From the NCBI GenBank assembly GCA_039028635.1, contig JBCCHV010000032.1, positions 1 to 64,000 on the forward strand: DNA of 64,000 bases, given 5' to 3'. Source of the DNA: Acidobacteriota bacterium (lineage in GTDB: Bacteria > Acidobacteriota > Thermoanaerobaculia > Multivoradales > JBCCEF01). The notes under the pieces are model-generated. The model searched no databases. It was given only the letters and a program-made list of their open reading frames with translations, and had not been told where the DNA came from. Every line of letters begins with the position of its first letter. The stretch's first letter is position 1. The translations under genes and the position numbers were made by a program. Positions 26,876-37,137 of this stretch are shown here, one piece after another.

Positions 26876-28159
26876 TCAGGGGGCGGAATCGAGCTCCGCC
26901 TCCAAGATCTCACCGATGGCCGCCGCCATCAGCTCGTTGCCGCGCTGATTGAGGTGGCAACAATCGTCGATGTAGAGGGTTTCCTCGACCTGCGCGAACA
27001 GCATGGTCAGATCGTGAAAGGCGACGCCGTCGGCCACCAGCCTCGCGCCGGCCTGCTGCAGCAGCGGATAACCGGCCTGCACCACGGCCCGATAGCGGCG
27101 CTCGGTGGAATAGGCCTTCTGGCGCTCCTCGCGCGACAGCGGCTTGGCCCCTTCGGGGTACTGGTTGGGCTGCAGGAAGTGGTAGTAGCGAATGCCGCGC
27201 GCGGCGCACAGGTCGTGCATCAAGCGCGACGACCGCTCCCACAAGGACACCAGATCGCCCACCAGATCGGCCCCGCGGTAGCGGTAGGTCGGCCCCCGCT
27301 CGAGAAAGCCCGCCGACTCCTCCCCGGCAAGCTCCGCCGCCGCCGCCTCGGCCCGTGCCACCGCCTGCGCCGCGCGGCGATCGAGGGCCAGCCAGAGGAG
27401 GTTGGCGGTCGCGCTCCAGCGCCAAGGCCGGGCCGAAAAGCGCTCCGCCCGGAGCTGCCGGCGCTGGCGTTCGAACGCCACCCGACCGACCCGCGCCGCC
27501 GCCTCACCGGCCGGAACCCCGGCAACGCGGACGTCCCAACTGCGGGGATAGAACGGCGACACCTGGCGGAATCGGTTCTCGGTCTGGGCCAGCGCGATGT
27601 CGTTGAAGCCATCGAGATTGATCACCACGTCAAGCTCGTGGCCGCGGGCCAGGAGCCAGTTGAGGGTCATCAGCTGCTGCGGCTGTTTGTAGCCTCCCAA
27701 GGCCCAGCTCTCGACCGCGACCCCGCTCTCCGCGAAGCCCTCCAAGGACTGCAATCGCTGGCTCAAGACCTCGCCACCGCGGAACGAGAAGACGAAGGCG
27801 ACGGAGCCCCCGAACACCCCGATGCGCAAGGGATCGTCGGACGGCAGCGCCTTCGCCTGTCGCCGGCGGTAAAAGCCCTCCGGTCCGATCTCGAGGGGCC
27901 CACGGGTCTTCTTCTGGTTGAGGTTGGGATCGATCACGAAACCCAAGAAGGGCTGCAGCACCTCGTCCGGGAAGGCCTGGATGCGCTCCTCGAGGGCCGG
28001 TGCTCCCGGCACCAGCCCGGCACTGCGGGCGCGCATGGCGTTCGCCTTCGACCATCGAAAGGGCTCGCCCTCCTGCCACCAGAAGAGGCCGAAGGACAGG
28101 ACCTCGAGCACGGCGAGCAGAACGGCGCCGAGCAGGCCGCTGAGGACGAGCTTGCGCAC
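26876..28159 (-). CDS. Membrane-anchored SGNH/GDSL-like hydrolase
   Basis: 427 residues. An N-terminal membrane helix (about 3-22, KLVLSGLLGAVLLAVLEVLSF) is followed by an extracytoplasmic domain with SGNH-type blocks: IGVFGGSVAF (block I, nucleophile Ser), a Gly-containing VESWALGGYKQ, VINLDGFND (block III Asn) and DDCCHLNQRGNE (block V Asp/His). Likely an esterase or acyltransferase acting on a periplasmic or surface glycan; substrate unknown. The start is a GTG at 28159, five bases after the pepE stop, so it is probably co-transcribed with pepE and the DUF1684 gene. Confidence 0.8.
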   Translation of the reverse strand: MRKLVLSGLLGAVLLAVLEVLSFGLFWWQEGEPFRWSKANAMRARSAGLVPGAPALEERIQAFPDEVLQPFLGFVIDPNLNQKKTRGPLEIGPEGFYRRRQAKALPSDDPLRIGVFGGSVAFVFSFRGGEVLSQRLQSLEGFAESGVAVESWALGGYKQPQQLMTLNWLLARGHELDVVINLDGFNDIALAQTENRFRQVSPFYPRSWDVRVAGVPAGEAAARVGRVAFERQRRQLRAERFSARPWRWSATANLLWLALDRRAAQAVARAEAAAAELAGEESAGFLERGPTYRYRGADLVGDLVSLWERSSRLMHDLCAARGIRYYHFLQPNQYPEGAKPLSREERQKAYSTERRYRAVVQAGYPLLQQAGARLVADGVAFHDLTMLFAQVEETLYIDDCCHLNQRGNELMAAAIGEILEAELDSAP

Positions 28160-28164
28160 GACGA

Positions 28165-28866
28165 TCAGCTCAGCAGGAAGTCGAGACTCTCGCCGCTGGC
28201 GATCTCCCGAGGCTCCTGACCGCGGCCGAAGAGACGAGCCCCGACAATCCCCTCGAGGGTGACGGTCGAACCGGCCACCCGCAGCCAGGCGCCTTCGCGC
28301 AGGCCCACCACCCAACGGTCGTTCTCTTCCAGGAACTCCCGAATCCGGTCTTCACGGGTCTCGCCCTGGTGAGTCGAGGTGGGGTCCGGGTCGAGGTAAT
28401 GGGGATTGATGTTGAAGGGCACCAGATCGAGAGCATCGAAGGTCGGTGGCTCGACGATCGGCATGTCGTTGGTGGTCCGGATCGAGACGCAGGCGACGTT
28501 GGAGCCGGCACTGGTGCCAGCGTAGGGCAAACCGTCGGCGACCCGTTCGCGGATGGCGGTCACCACGTCGAGCTCGTGCAGGCGCTTGAGCAGCCGAAAG
28601 GTATTGCCCCCACCGATGAACACACCGCCCGCCTCGGCGACCGCCTGGGCCGGATTCTCGGCGCGATGCAGCGAGCGCAGCTCGAGGCCCATGGCGGCAA
28701 AGCGCTCACGGGCTTTGGCCTCGTAGGCTTCGTGGTCGGCGAGGGCGAAGGGCACGAAGAGAATCGGCGAACGACCGGCGAAGTGGGCCGCGAGGGCTTC
28801 CTCACAGTGATCGAGGTAGCCGTAGCCGTGGCAGGTCGAGTTGCTGATCAGCAGAACCCGCTTCAT
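28165..28866 (-). CDS. pepE: Dipeptidase E (alpha-aspartyl dipeptidase), family S51
   Basis: 233 residues, close to the 229 of E. coli PepE. The catalytic Ser lies in the nucleophile elbow AGTSAGSNV near residue 120; VFIGGGNTFRL and NINPHYLDP are also characteristic. The enzyme cleaves N-terminal aspartyl dipeptides in the cytoplasm. The ATG overlaps the stop of the DUF1684 lipoprotein gene (ATGA), and the SGNH hydrolase follows closely. Confidence 0.95.
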   Translation of the reverse strand: MKRVLLISNSTCHGYGYLDHCEEALAAHFAGRSPILFVPFALADHEAYEAKARERFAAMGLELRSLHRAENPAQAVAEAGGVFIGGGNTFRLLKRLHELDVVTAIRERVADGLPYAGTSAGSNVACVSIRTTNDMPIVEPPTFDALDLVPFNINPHYLDPDPTSTHQGETREDRIREFLEENDRWVVGLREGAWLRVAGSTVTLEGIVGARLFGRGQEPREIASGESLDFLLS

Positions 28867-29786
28867 GCGCCGTGATCTCCATCGCCCGAGTAACGCTCAC
28901 CGGCCAACAGGTCGAAGGGAAGCTTGTTCTGGCGCGGCGGCAGCGGGCAGGTGGAAAAGGCCGTGAAGGCGCACGGAGGGTTGTAGGCACGGTTGAAGTC
29001 GAGCTCGAGGCGGCCGTCGGCGTCGGGCACCGGCGCATAGAGGAAACGGCCCCCGCCGTAGGTGTCGTGGCCGTTGGTGGGATCTCCGATCACCAGGAAG
29101 AGGCTCTCGTCGGCGGTGCCGATGATGTCGAGGCGATGGGTCTCGCCGTCGTGCTCGAAAACCACCGCGCCATGGCTCTCCTCGTTGTCGATGTTGCCGA
29201 GAATGCTGGGCACCTGCACCGTTCGGGGCGGATCGTAGGGTTCGAAGGTGGCGTCGAAGCGCCAGTCATAGGACACCGGGAAATGCTCGATGCCGGCGAA
29301 CTCGAGGCGCGTCGCGCTCTGCCGATCCTTGACCCGCATGCCGATCCGACCACCCCGTTCGATCAAGAAAAACTGTAGAGCCTGCCACTCGATCATCGAC
29401 GGTTCGCCCTCCGCATCGGAGGCCAGGGCCAGGCGCTGGCCGGCCTCCAAAGGGGCTCCGTCGACGATCAGGCCGGCGCCTTCGGGGAGCACCTCGAGCT
29501 CGGCGAGCTGCTCCGAGAAATGGATCAAGGCGAGCTGCTCCGGCGCCTTGCCAGCCGGCAGCTCGACCTCCGCCTCAGGGCTGGCGCCGCAGCGATTGAC
29601 ACCTTCCTCGAGCCACTCGAGGCCTACCAAACTGAGCCAGCCGTATTCGGCCGTCAGGTTGTCGAGGCGCGACGCCCGCCACTCCTCGACGGCGGCGAGG
29701 TGGTCGGAGATCTGCTGCGGGCTCGGCCCGACGTCGGCACAGGCCAGCAGGAAGAGCGTCAGGACGCCAGGAACGACTGCTTTCAT
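28863..29786 (-). CDS. DUF1684 lipoprotein
   Basis: 307 residues. A type II signal peptide with lipobox FLLACAD (Cys near residue 16) predicts a lipoprotein. The rest has the DUF1684 pattern: WRASRLDNLTAEYGWLSLVGLEWL near the N terminus, RIGMRVKDRQS, FPVSYDWRF, then GGGRFLYAP, LDFNRAYNPPCAF and LPPRQNKLPF near the C terminus. Function of the family is unknown. GAGGAGAG precedes the ATG. It is coupled to pepE downstream and lies 78 bases after the cytochrome operon, so it may share that transcript. Confidence 0.9.
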   Translation of the reverse strand: MKAVVPGVLTLFLLACADVGPSPQQISDHLAAVEEWRASRLDNLTAEYGWLSLVGLEWLEEGVNRCGASPEAEVELPAGKAPEQLALIHFSEQLAELEVLPEGAGLIVDGAPLEAGQRLALASDAEGEPSMIEWQALQFFLIERGGRIGMRVKDRQSATRLEFAGIEHFPVSYDWRFDATFEPYDPPRTVQVPSILGNIDNEESHGAVVFEHDGETHRLDIIGTADESLFLVIGDPTNGHDTYGGGRFLYAPVPDADGRLELDFNRAYNPPCAFTAFSTCPLPPRQNKLPFDLLAGERYSGDGDHGA

Positions 29787-29864
29787 GGTGATCTCTCCTC
29801 GAATATGGACCCTGCGGTCATCTTCTCAGAGGTCGCCCCGGAAAGCATCCCCGGAGCCCGCCCG

Positions 29865-30350
29865 CTACTCGTAATAGAAAACGAACCAGATGTGGTAAGC
29901 CACCACCACCGTGATCAGCACCGACAGAGCGACATGCGCCACCATCCACGGGAAGGCATAGAGCTTCGGCTTGATGCCGAGCGAGATCGGGTGCACATAG
30001 CCCACCAGCATATTGGCCAGATAGACAGTGCTGAGCAGCAGGAGATAGCCGTAGCCGAGGTGGATCGAGTGCAGGTAGAAAACCACCGGCGCCGCCAGTC
30101 CGAGGATCTTGTGATGCTGGTAGCCCTTCTTGGCCAGCTTGGCCCAGCCCATCACCCGGCTCAGAGACAGCAGCCACTGGTGGCCCAGGTAGATCAACAG
30201 CACCACGCCGGTCCAGCGCCGGAAGTTTTGTTCGACCTGACGCTCCGCCAGCCAGGTCCACTCGAGCCCGAGCAGCGCCTGCAGGAGGTAAGCGGCGAGC
30301 AGGCTCACGCCGACGGCGGCCTTGATCCGCTCACGCTGCAGCAGCTTCAT
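29865..30350 (-). CDS. Four-helix membrane protein, probable b-type cytochrome
   Basis: 161 residues with four to five hydrophobic helices and seven or more histidines (H57, H79, H80, H94, H97, H120, H139, H153). His94/His97 and His139/His153 sit in or next to helices, as expected for heme b ligands of cytochrome b561 or ferric-reductase-like domains. Its ATG overlaps the stop of the Tll0287-like cytochrome gene, and a pentaheme cytochrome lies before that. A quinone-linked membrane step passing electrons to or from the two c-type cytochromes is inferred. No exact family is recognised. Confidence 0.7.
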   Translation of the reverse strand: MKLLQRERIKAAVGVSLLAAYLLQALLGLEWTWLAERQVEQNFRRWTGVVLLIYLGHQWLLSLSRVMGWAKLAKKGYQHHKILGLAAPVVFYLHSIHLGYGYLLLLSTVYLANMLVGYVHPISLGIKPKLYAFPWMVAHVALSVLITVVVAYHIWFVFYYE

Positions 30351-31177
30351 CCAGCGCTCTCCGGCGACGCGATCGAGGCCGACAGCAGGCGATCCAAGGA
30401 CTCGACCGACGACCGCCGCTCGAGCTCCTCCATGAAGACATCGACGCTCGGCAGGTAGTAGCCGTCCCGCGGCCAGCGATCACCGATCTCCGGCCGCCGA
30501 TCAAAGGTCTCGGTCTCCGCAATGTACTGACCATAGGCGTCCCGGAAGGACCGTCGCAGGGCCGCCAAGACGTCCATCATCTCGTCGAAGCTGACCTCCG
30601 CCTTGGGATAGGTCCAGGTGGTCGCGCCCATCACATCGCCGAGCTTCCAGTCGGTTTTCGGGCTGGAGGGGTGGTCGTTGTGACAGGACACGCAAGGCTG
30701 GGCCATCGCCAGGTCGGCGAACATGGCGGTGTGCAGACCGGTATCCGGCGTCACGAAGAACCGCGGCTGCTGATCTTGGCGGATGAGCTGGAACTTGGCG
30801 AGCTGCTCGCCTTCGAACAGATTCGACTGCTCGATCGGAAAATCGGACCCCAAGAACAGGCCGAGGCGCACCGGATCCTTCTCCAGGCTCATGGCGGCGG
30901 CACGCAGGAAGAGGGCCGGCAGAGGCCCGGCCTGAACATCCTCGTCGCGCCACTCCTCTTTGAACTGGAAGCCGACCCGCCCCCCGGCACCGACGATCTC
31001 TTTGGTGTACAGCTCGCGCACCTTGGCGTTCTCGGCGGCACAGATGCGCAACACGTCGGACACCGAAAGGGTGCGACCGACCACCGCTCCTTCTTCGGCG
31101 AGGGGCGGTGGAGCGGTGGCGAAGAGATAGACGGCGACCACCAAGAGACTCAGAACCACCAGCGCGAAGGGCTTCAA
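30347..31177 (-). CDS. Tll0287-like (DUF3365) monoheme c-type cytochrome
   Basis: 276 residues. An N-terminal membrane anchor (about 4-22) is followed by a DUF3365/Tll0287-like domain that ends in heme motif CVSCH (162-166) with NDHPSSPKTDWKLGDVMG after it. Cys46 in the early helix (RICAAENAK) is in the right region to be the second axial ligand, as reported for the cyanobacterial family member. The 80-residue C-terminal extension is not recognised. It overlaps both its operon neighbours by ATGA. Probably periplasmic; the domain may sense redox or carry electrons. Confidence 0.8.
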   Translation of the reverse strand: MKPFALVVLSLLVVAVYLFATAPPPLAEEGAVVGRTLSVSDVLRICAAENAKVRELYTKEIVGAGGRVGFQFKEEWRDEDVQAGPLPALFLRAAAMSLEKDPVRLGLFLGSDFPIEQSNLFEGEQLAKFQLIRQDQQPRFFVTPDTGLHTAMFADLAMAQPCVSCHNDHPSSPKTDWKLGDVMGATTWTYPKAEVSFDEMMDVLAALRRSFRDAYGQYIAETETFDRRPEIGDRWPRDGYYLPSVDVFMEELERRSSVESLDRLLSASIASPESAG

Positions 31178-31962
31178 GGGGCTGCCCCTCCGCCGGCCGC
31201 CGTGCCCCCTCCGCCAGCTTCAACTTCCTCTCGAGCCAAGACCTCGATGGGACGTTCGGTGGCGGTGGCGCGGTAGACCTTGCGCTCCGAATAGGGCGAG
31301 TCGCCGCCTTCGAAGTAGTCCTCGATCTCGGCCTCGGCGAGGGCCGCGGCGATCTCCGTCGGGGTATCGCGCACGTGGTTGCCGTGAAAATCGTGACAGC
31401 CCAAGCAGCTCTCCCAGCGCGCCTCGGCCACCAGCACCTGATGAGAAACGTCGAGCGGATCGGATTTCATCTCGAGCTCTCCATGACACTCGGAACAATA
31501 GGTCTTGGCCACCGTCACCCGCACTCCGGAGTGCTCCTGATGACAGGAGATGCAGGTCTCCGGCTGCAGGTTGCGGCGGGCTTCGGCAAAGCGCGGCTCA
31601 TTGAACCGGAAGACCGGATGGCGATCGTTGTCGCGCTGGTGGCAGTCGATGCAGGCATCGTGGTTGACGTTCTGAAGACCGAAGTCCGCCGGCTCGCTGC
31701 GCAGCCCGAGGGCGAAGCGCGCATTGGCCTGCATCTGCTGGCGAAAGGTGCCCGGCGCCTTGACGTGACAGGCCGAGCACTGCACCTCCGCGTGACCGGT
31801 GTTCATCGGCCCGAGGGCGTGGAAGCTCTCCTGCCCGGGAACGAACAGAACCGCCGCGACGAGGGTCGCGCCGATGCTCCCGGAAAGCCAGCCCAGCCGT
31901 TGACGACGGCGGGTATTCCGGGTACGCCGCTTGGTCTTCCAGGTCTTTTGGTTGTCAACCAT
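31174..31962 (-). CDS. Membrane-anchored pentaheme cytochrome c (NapC/NrfH or split-Soret-like multiheme)
   Basis: 262 residues: a very basic N terminus, one membrane helix (about 24-42), then five CxxCH heme motifs starting at Cys62, 104, 137, 156 and 186. Extra His (for example H57, H101, H115, H144, H174, H193) could be distal ligands. The C-terminal tail is Gly/Ala-rich. GGAGGG six bases upstream supports the ATG at 31962. It is first in a three-gene coupled operon with a Tll0287-like cytochrome and a b-type membrane protein. The terminal acceptor or donor is unknown. Confidence 0.88.
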   Translation of the reverse strand: MVDNQKTWKTKRRTRNTRRRQRLGWLSGSIGATLVAAVLFVPGQESFHALGPMNTGHAEVQCSACHVKAPGTFRQQMQANARFALGLRSEPADFGLQNVNHDACIDCHQRDNDRHPVFRFNEPRFAEARRNLQPETCISCHQEHSGVRVTVAKTYCSECHGELEMKSDPLDVSHQVLVAEARWESCLGCHDFHGNHVRDTPTEIAAALAEAEIEDYFEGGDSPYSERKVYRATATERPIEVLAREEVEAGGGGTAAGGGAAP

Positions 31963-32183
31963 GCAAGTCCCTCCAGTACGAGTCTCAGGGCCTGCGATCA
32001 ATCATCGACGGGATCGAACAGCGGTCTTCGAGTCGCTCCCGTTTCAGCGATGCCACTAGTGCATTGATCCGGCAATTCCTACAAAATCTGACGCTCGAAC
32101 AACAACTTTTCCTCCTTTCGAAAGCCCTCCGGGAGGCTCTCCGCGCAAGATAAGATAGGCCTCGACGAAGGCCAATCCGAGCC

Positions 32184-33683
<1,500 letters not shown>

Positions 33684-34093
33684 GCGATAGTTCGCTCCTA
33701 AGGAATTCATCACCTCAGGGTTTCTGCAACTCCTATACCGAAAAGGTGAACTGGCTTCCCTGCTGGTTCTGCGCAACGTCTTCGAACCCCCGCCTCCCCC
33801 CGAGCCAGGGAAAATTTCCACCCCCGGGTAGGATCTTCCTCACCTTTTGCGGATCCTCTTGAGGGTCTCAGCTCTAAAATAAGGGGTGCTTGGCCCGCCA
33901 ATGGTTGAGACAAGGGACGTCAGGAAAGCGTCAGGTAGATATCCAGAAAGGATGACGACTGTCGCCTCCGGTGGACACTGGTCGCCGGAGGCGACGACTC
34001 CAGACGCAGCACCGAAAGCCCCACCGGGCCCGATCCATCGATGAATCGAGCGTTGGAGGGTGCAGCGGGCAGAGCTTCGCTTGGAAGGCCGGT
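33684..34093. other. Convergent intergenic region with no gene
   Basis: 410 bases between two gene ends. No credible ORF. TCTAAAATAAGG near 33870 is locally AT-rich but leads to no gene. The only clear structure is the hairpin at 33961-33995, listed separately. Confidence 0.6.
33961..33995. terminator. Bidirectional hairpin
   Basis: GTCGCCTCCGG (33961-33971) pairs with CCGGAGGCGAC (33985-33995). It lies between convergent genes, so it is a likely terminator for the R3H-ATPase or VWFA transcripts. The same GCCTCCGG/CCGGAGGC stem occurs between dnaK and hspR. Confidence 0.6.
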
Positions 34094-37021
34094 CTAGCGA
34101 TCGAAGCCGGCGACGGTGCGGGCCGAGAGACCGCGGCCCTGAACATCGACCTCGACTCCGCGCCAGCCGCGCAGGCCCTGGGTGTCGGAGTAGTAGGTCA
34201 GCAGGTACTGGCTCGACAGCTCGCGTTCGATCTCGCGGTAGACGTCGCCGAGATCCTGACCCGACCGCACCAGGTAGGTCTTGCCCCCGACCGCCGAGGT
34301 CAGCCGTTCGAGCCGATCGCCGAAGGTCCGCAGACCCAAGCCCTCGGTGCGCACCGCCTCGTTGTTGGAAACGATGACGTAGACCGGAATGCCGAGCTTG
34401 CGAGCGAACCGCAGGCAGGTGCGGTAGCGGAAGCCCTTGTCTTGATCGGCGCCGTCCGAGTAGACCACCAGGGCCTTGCGCCCACGCGAGCCCTGAAGCT
34501 GCACGAGGGAGAAAACGATCGACTCCCAGAGCGAGGTCTGGCCTCCGGCCTCCAGGCCGGAGACCGCCTCGGCGACCCGCCCGAGGTCGTCGGTGGGGGC
34601 CGAGGCGAGCGAAGGCCGGCTGTCGAACTCGACCAGAAAGGCGCGATCGCGACCGGCCTCGAGGCCGTCGAGGAAAGCCCGCGCCGCCTCCTGAACGGCG
34701 GGCAGCTTGGCGAACATGCTGGCCGAGGAGTCGATCGCCATGCCGACCGTCATCGGCATGTCGCTGGCATCGCTGAATCCCGCCAACGCCATGGTCTGCC
34801 CCCCTTCGCGGACTTCGAAGACATCGCGCTCGAGCCCCTTGACCGGCCGTCCAGCGCGATCCGCCACCACCACGTAGAGCTCCACCAGATTGACCTCCAC
34901 CCGCTCGCTGCTGCCTTGGCCGAGGACCATCGAGTCCTCGGCGATGGTGCCGTCGTCGAGGCGCGCCGCCACCCGTACGAAGCCGGCATCGCCCTCGATC
35001 GCCGGCATGCGGTGACGGAAGGGGGGGCTGAAGAGGGTCGCCATCAGCCGATCGTTCCAGAACAGCTCGACCCGCTCGAGACGGCGCCCCTCGGGCACGT
35101 CGATCTCCGCAGCGACGTCGAAGGAGCGGGCGATGGCGGTGGGATCGACCGGCTCGGTGATCCGAACCGTCAGCTCGCGACCACCCTCGTTGACGGCCAG
35201 CTCGTCACGACCGACGAGCTGGCCGGCGGCCTCGTAGGCGAGCGCCTCGATGACGCGTCGCAGCGGCAGCCGTCCGAGACCGATGGGAACCGCATAAGGA
35301 GCGCTCGAGCGCTCGCCGACGGTGCGACCATCGAGCAGGAACTCGACGCGACGAACGGCGGGATCGGAGACCACGGTCTCGAAGGTCACCTCGCCCCGCA
35401 GGACCCCGCCTTCGGGACGCAAGAGATTGACCGCCTTGGGGGCCGGTAGCAGTCCGAGATCGGCATCGAAGAAGGCGTCGCGGGCGGCCTCCGACTCCTC
35501 GCCGCGCACCACCAAGCCGGCGAGGGTGCCGCCCCACCGTCCACTGGCGAGATCTTCCACCAACACCGCGACGCGATCGACCCCGGGCGCCAGATCGATG
35601 GGCAGCGAAAGACGCAGTTGGGCCGCGTCCTCGCCGCGCACCCCATCGACTCGCTGATGGATCACCTGGCGCTTGCCCTCGCCGTCGATCGCCACCAAAG
35701 TGACGCGGGGCAAAGGACTCGAGGTTGGCCCGACCGCCACCCGAGCCTCGAGCCGCGGCTGGGGGGGATCCTTCTCGACCACCGCCACCACCTCGAGATC
35801 GGAGGGTAGATCGTCGCCGGCGAGGAGCCGATCAGCGCGCAGCGCGGCCACCGCCGACGGCGTCGCACCACCGACCCAACGGGGCCCGCGAACCTGCCAG
35901 CGCGTCGTTTGAGGCCGCACCTCGAGCAAACTGCCTTCGCTGGCCGGATGGCGCGCTCCGGAAAAGCGCAGCTCCCAACGAGTCGCGAGCCGTGCCAGCG
36001 CATCACCGACGGCGGCGGTCTCGGCCAGCACTTCACCGCCGGTGGTCTGAGCCAACGCCCGCAGCCCGTCATAGGGCTGCGCAGGGAACGGATCGACCTC
36101 GTCCTCGGCCGCCCGCTCTTCGGCGCTGCGCCGGCCGGGGAGACGAATGGTGCCGAGCACGGGAACGTCTTCCCCGCCGGGATCGTCGCCCCGATAGACC
36201 GCTCCGAAGCGCGACCCCTGACTATCCCGCGCCTGGCGCAGCGCCACCGGCAGGGCGACCCAGCCATAGGCGGCGAGGGCACGCGCCAGATCCTGGGAGG
36301 GCTCGAGCAGGGAGCGCTCGGGCGCCAGCTCGAGACCGGCGAGGGCTCCCAGGCCGGCGGCCGGATCGAGGTCGTAGCCATCGTTCACCAGCAGCACCGC
36401 CTGGGGACCGCGCGGCGGAGCCGCCGCCAGCCAGCTCAGCCACACCCGGTGGCGTTCCAGCACCAGCGCTTCCTCCCGCTGCACCGCCTCGACCAGAGCC
36501 TCTTGGCGCTCCTCGGGATCGCCGATGGCGGCCAGTAGGCGGAGCGTCTCTCGCCGCTCGCGGGTCAGAGCATCGGAAGCTTCTTCGAGCAGCGAGACCC
36601 GTCCCAGAGCGTTCGACAGAGCCACCGCGTCGCGGCTCGCCGGCAGCACCAGCCGCGGCTCCGGGTCGGCCACCACGACCTCCACCCAACCCAGATCGGC
36701 GAGCGCCTCGGCCTGCTCTTCGAGCACCCGCGCCGAGCGCGCCATCGAGCCGTCGCCGGTGAGCACGGCATCGAAGAGAAGGGTGATGCGCCAAGGCTCC
36801 CGGCCGGTGGCGCCGGGCGCCAGCAGCTCGAGGGCGGAGCGCTTCTCGCCGGCCTCGAGAATCTCGAGGTCGTCGCCGGACAGCTCCTCGACGGCGCGAC
36901 CACGGCCATCGAGCACTTCGATCATCACGCGGTCGCTGGTCAGCCGCAGCTCGTCCGCCTGCAGGGCGGGGAAGGCTGCCAACCCGAGGGCAACGAGGAG
37001 AGTGACGAGGTTCCTCTTCAA
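34094..37021 (-). CDS. Large secreted VWFA-domain protein
   Basis: 975 residues with a signal peptide (about 1-22). The C-terminal von Willebrand A domain (about 755-950) has a complete MIDAS start DSSAS (D764, S766, S768) and matches the VWFA-related family common in Acidobacteriota: a VxV-rich strand, PVKGLERDVFEVREGG, then MTVGMAIDSSASM. The N-terminal 250 residues look like a second, degenerate VWFA-like unit (LTSDRVMIEVLDGRGR, LLFDAVLTGDGSM). The middle is beta-rich, Ig-like. The start is a TTG at 37021 with poor ribosome-site support. A metal-dependent adhesion role outside the inner membrane is inferred. Confidence 0.85.
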   Translation of the reverse strand: MKRNLVTLLVALGLAAFPALQADELRLTSDRVMIEVLDGRGRAVEELSGDDLEILEAGEKRSALELLAPGATGREPWRITLLFDAVLTGDGSMARSARVLEEQAEALADLGWVEVVVADPEPRLVLPASRDAVALSNALGRVSLLEEASDALTRERRETLRLLAAIGDPEERQEALVEAVQREEALVLERHRVWLSWLAAAPPRGPQAVLLVNDGYDLDPAAGLGALAGLELAPERSLLEPSQDLARALAAYGWVALPVALRQARDSQGSRFGAVYRGDDPGGEDVPVLGTIRLPGRRSAEERAAEDEVDPFPAQPYDGLRALAQTTGGEVLAETAAVGDALARLATRWELRFSGARHPASEGSLLEVRPQTTRWQVRGPRWVGGATPSAVAALRADRLLAGDDLPSDLEVVAVVEKDPPQPRLEARVAVGPTSSPLPRVTLVAIDGEGKRQVIHQRVDGVRGEDAAQLRLSLPIDLAPGVDRVAVLVEDLASGRWGGTLAGLVVRGEESEAARDAFFDADLGLLPAPKAVNLLRPEGGVLRGEVTFETVVSDPAVRRVEFLLDGRTVGERSSAPYAVPIGLGRLPLRRVIEALAYEAAGQLVGRDELAVNEGGRELTVRITEPVDPTAIARSFDVAAEIDVPEGRRLERVELFWNDRLMATLFSPPFRHRMPAIEGDAGFVRVAARLDDGTIAEDSMVLGQGSSERVEVNLVELYVVVADRAGRPVKGLERDVFEVREGGQTMALAGFSDASDMPMTVGMAIDSSASMFAKLPAVQEAARAFLDGLEAGRDRAFLVEFDSRPSLASAPTDDLGRVAEAVSGLEAGGQTSLWESIVFSLVQLQGSRGRKALVVYSDGADQDKGFRYRTCLRFARKLGIPVYVIVSNNEAVRTEGLGLRTFGDRLERLTSAVGGKTYLVRSGQDLGDVYREIERELSSQYLLTYYSDTQGLRGWRGVEVDVQGRGLSARTVAGFDR

Positions 37022-37137
37022 GATATTCGATTCCCGGTTCGGTGAAGTCTTCGGCTCAGGGGTCCTCGAGCCTGATCTCAGAGCATTGGACTCGGTGCCG
37101 GCGCGCCGCGGGGCGGCGGCCGCCGTCCGTCTCTATT

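Noticed and set aside
33684-34093. Riboswitch or structured RNA in the convergent gap
   Set aside because: It is downstream of both flanking genes and only one simple hairpin is present, so a terminator is the sufficient explanation.
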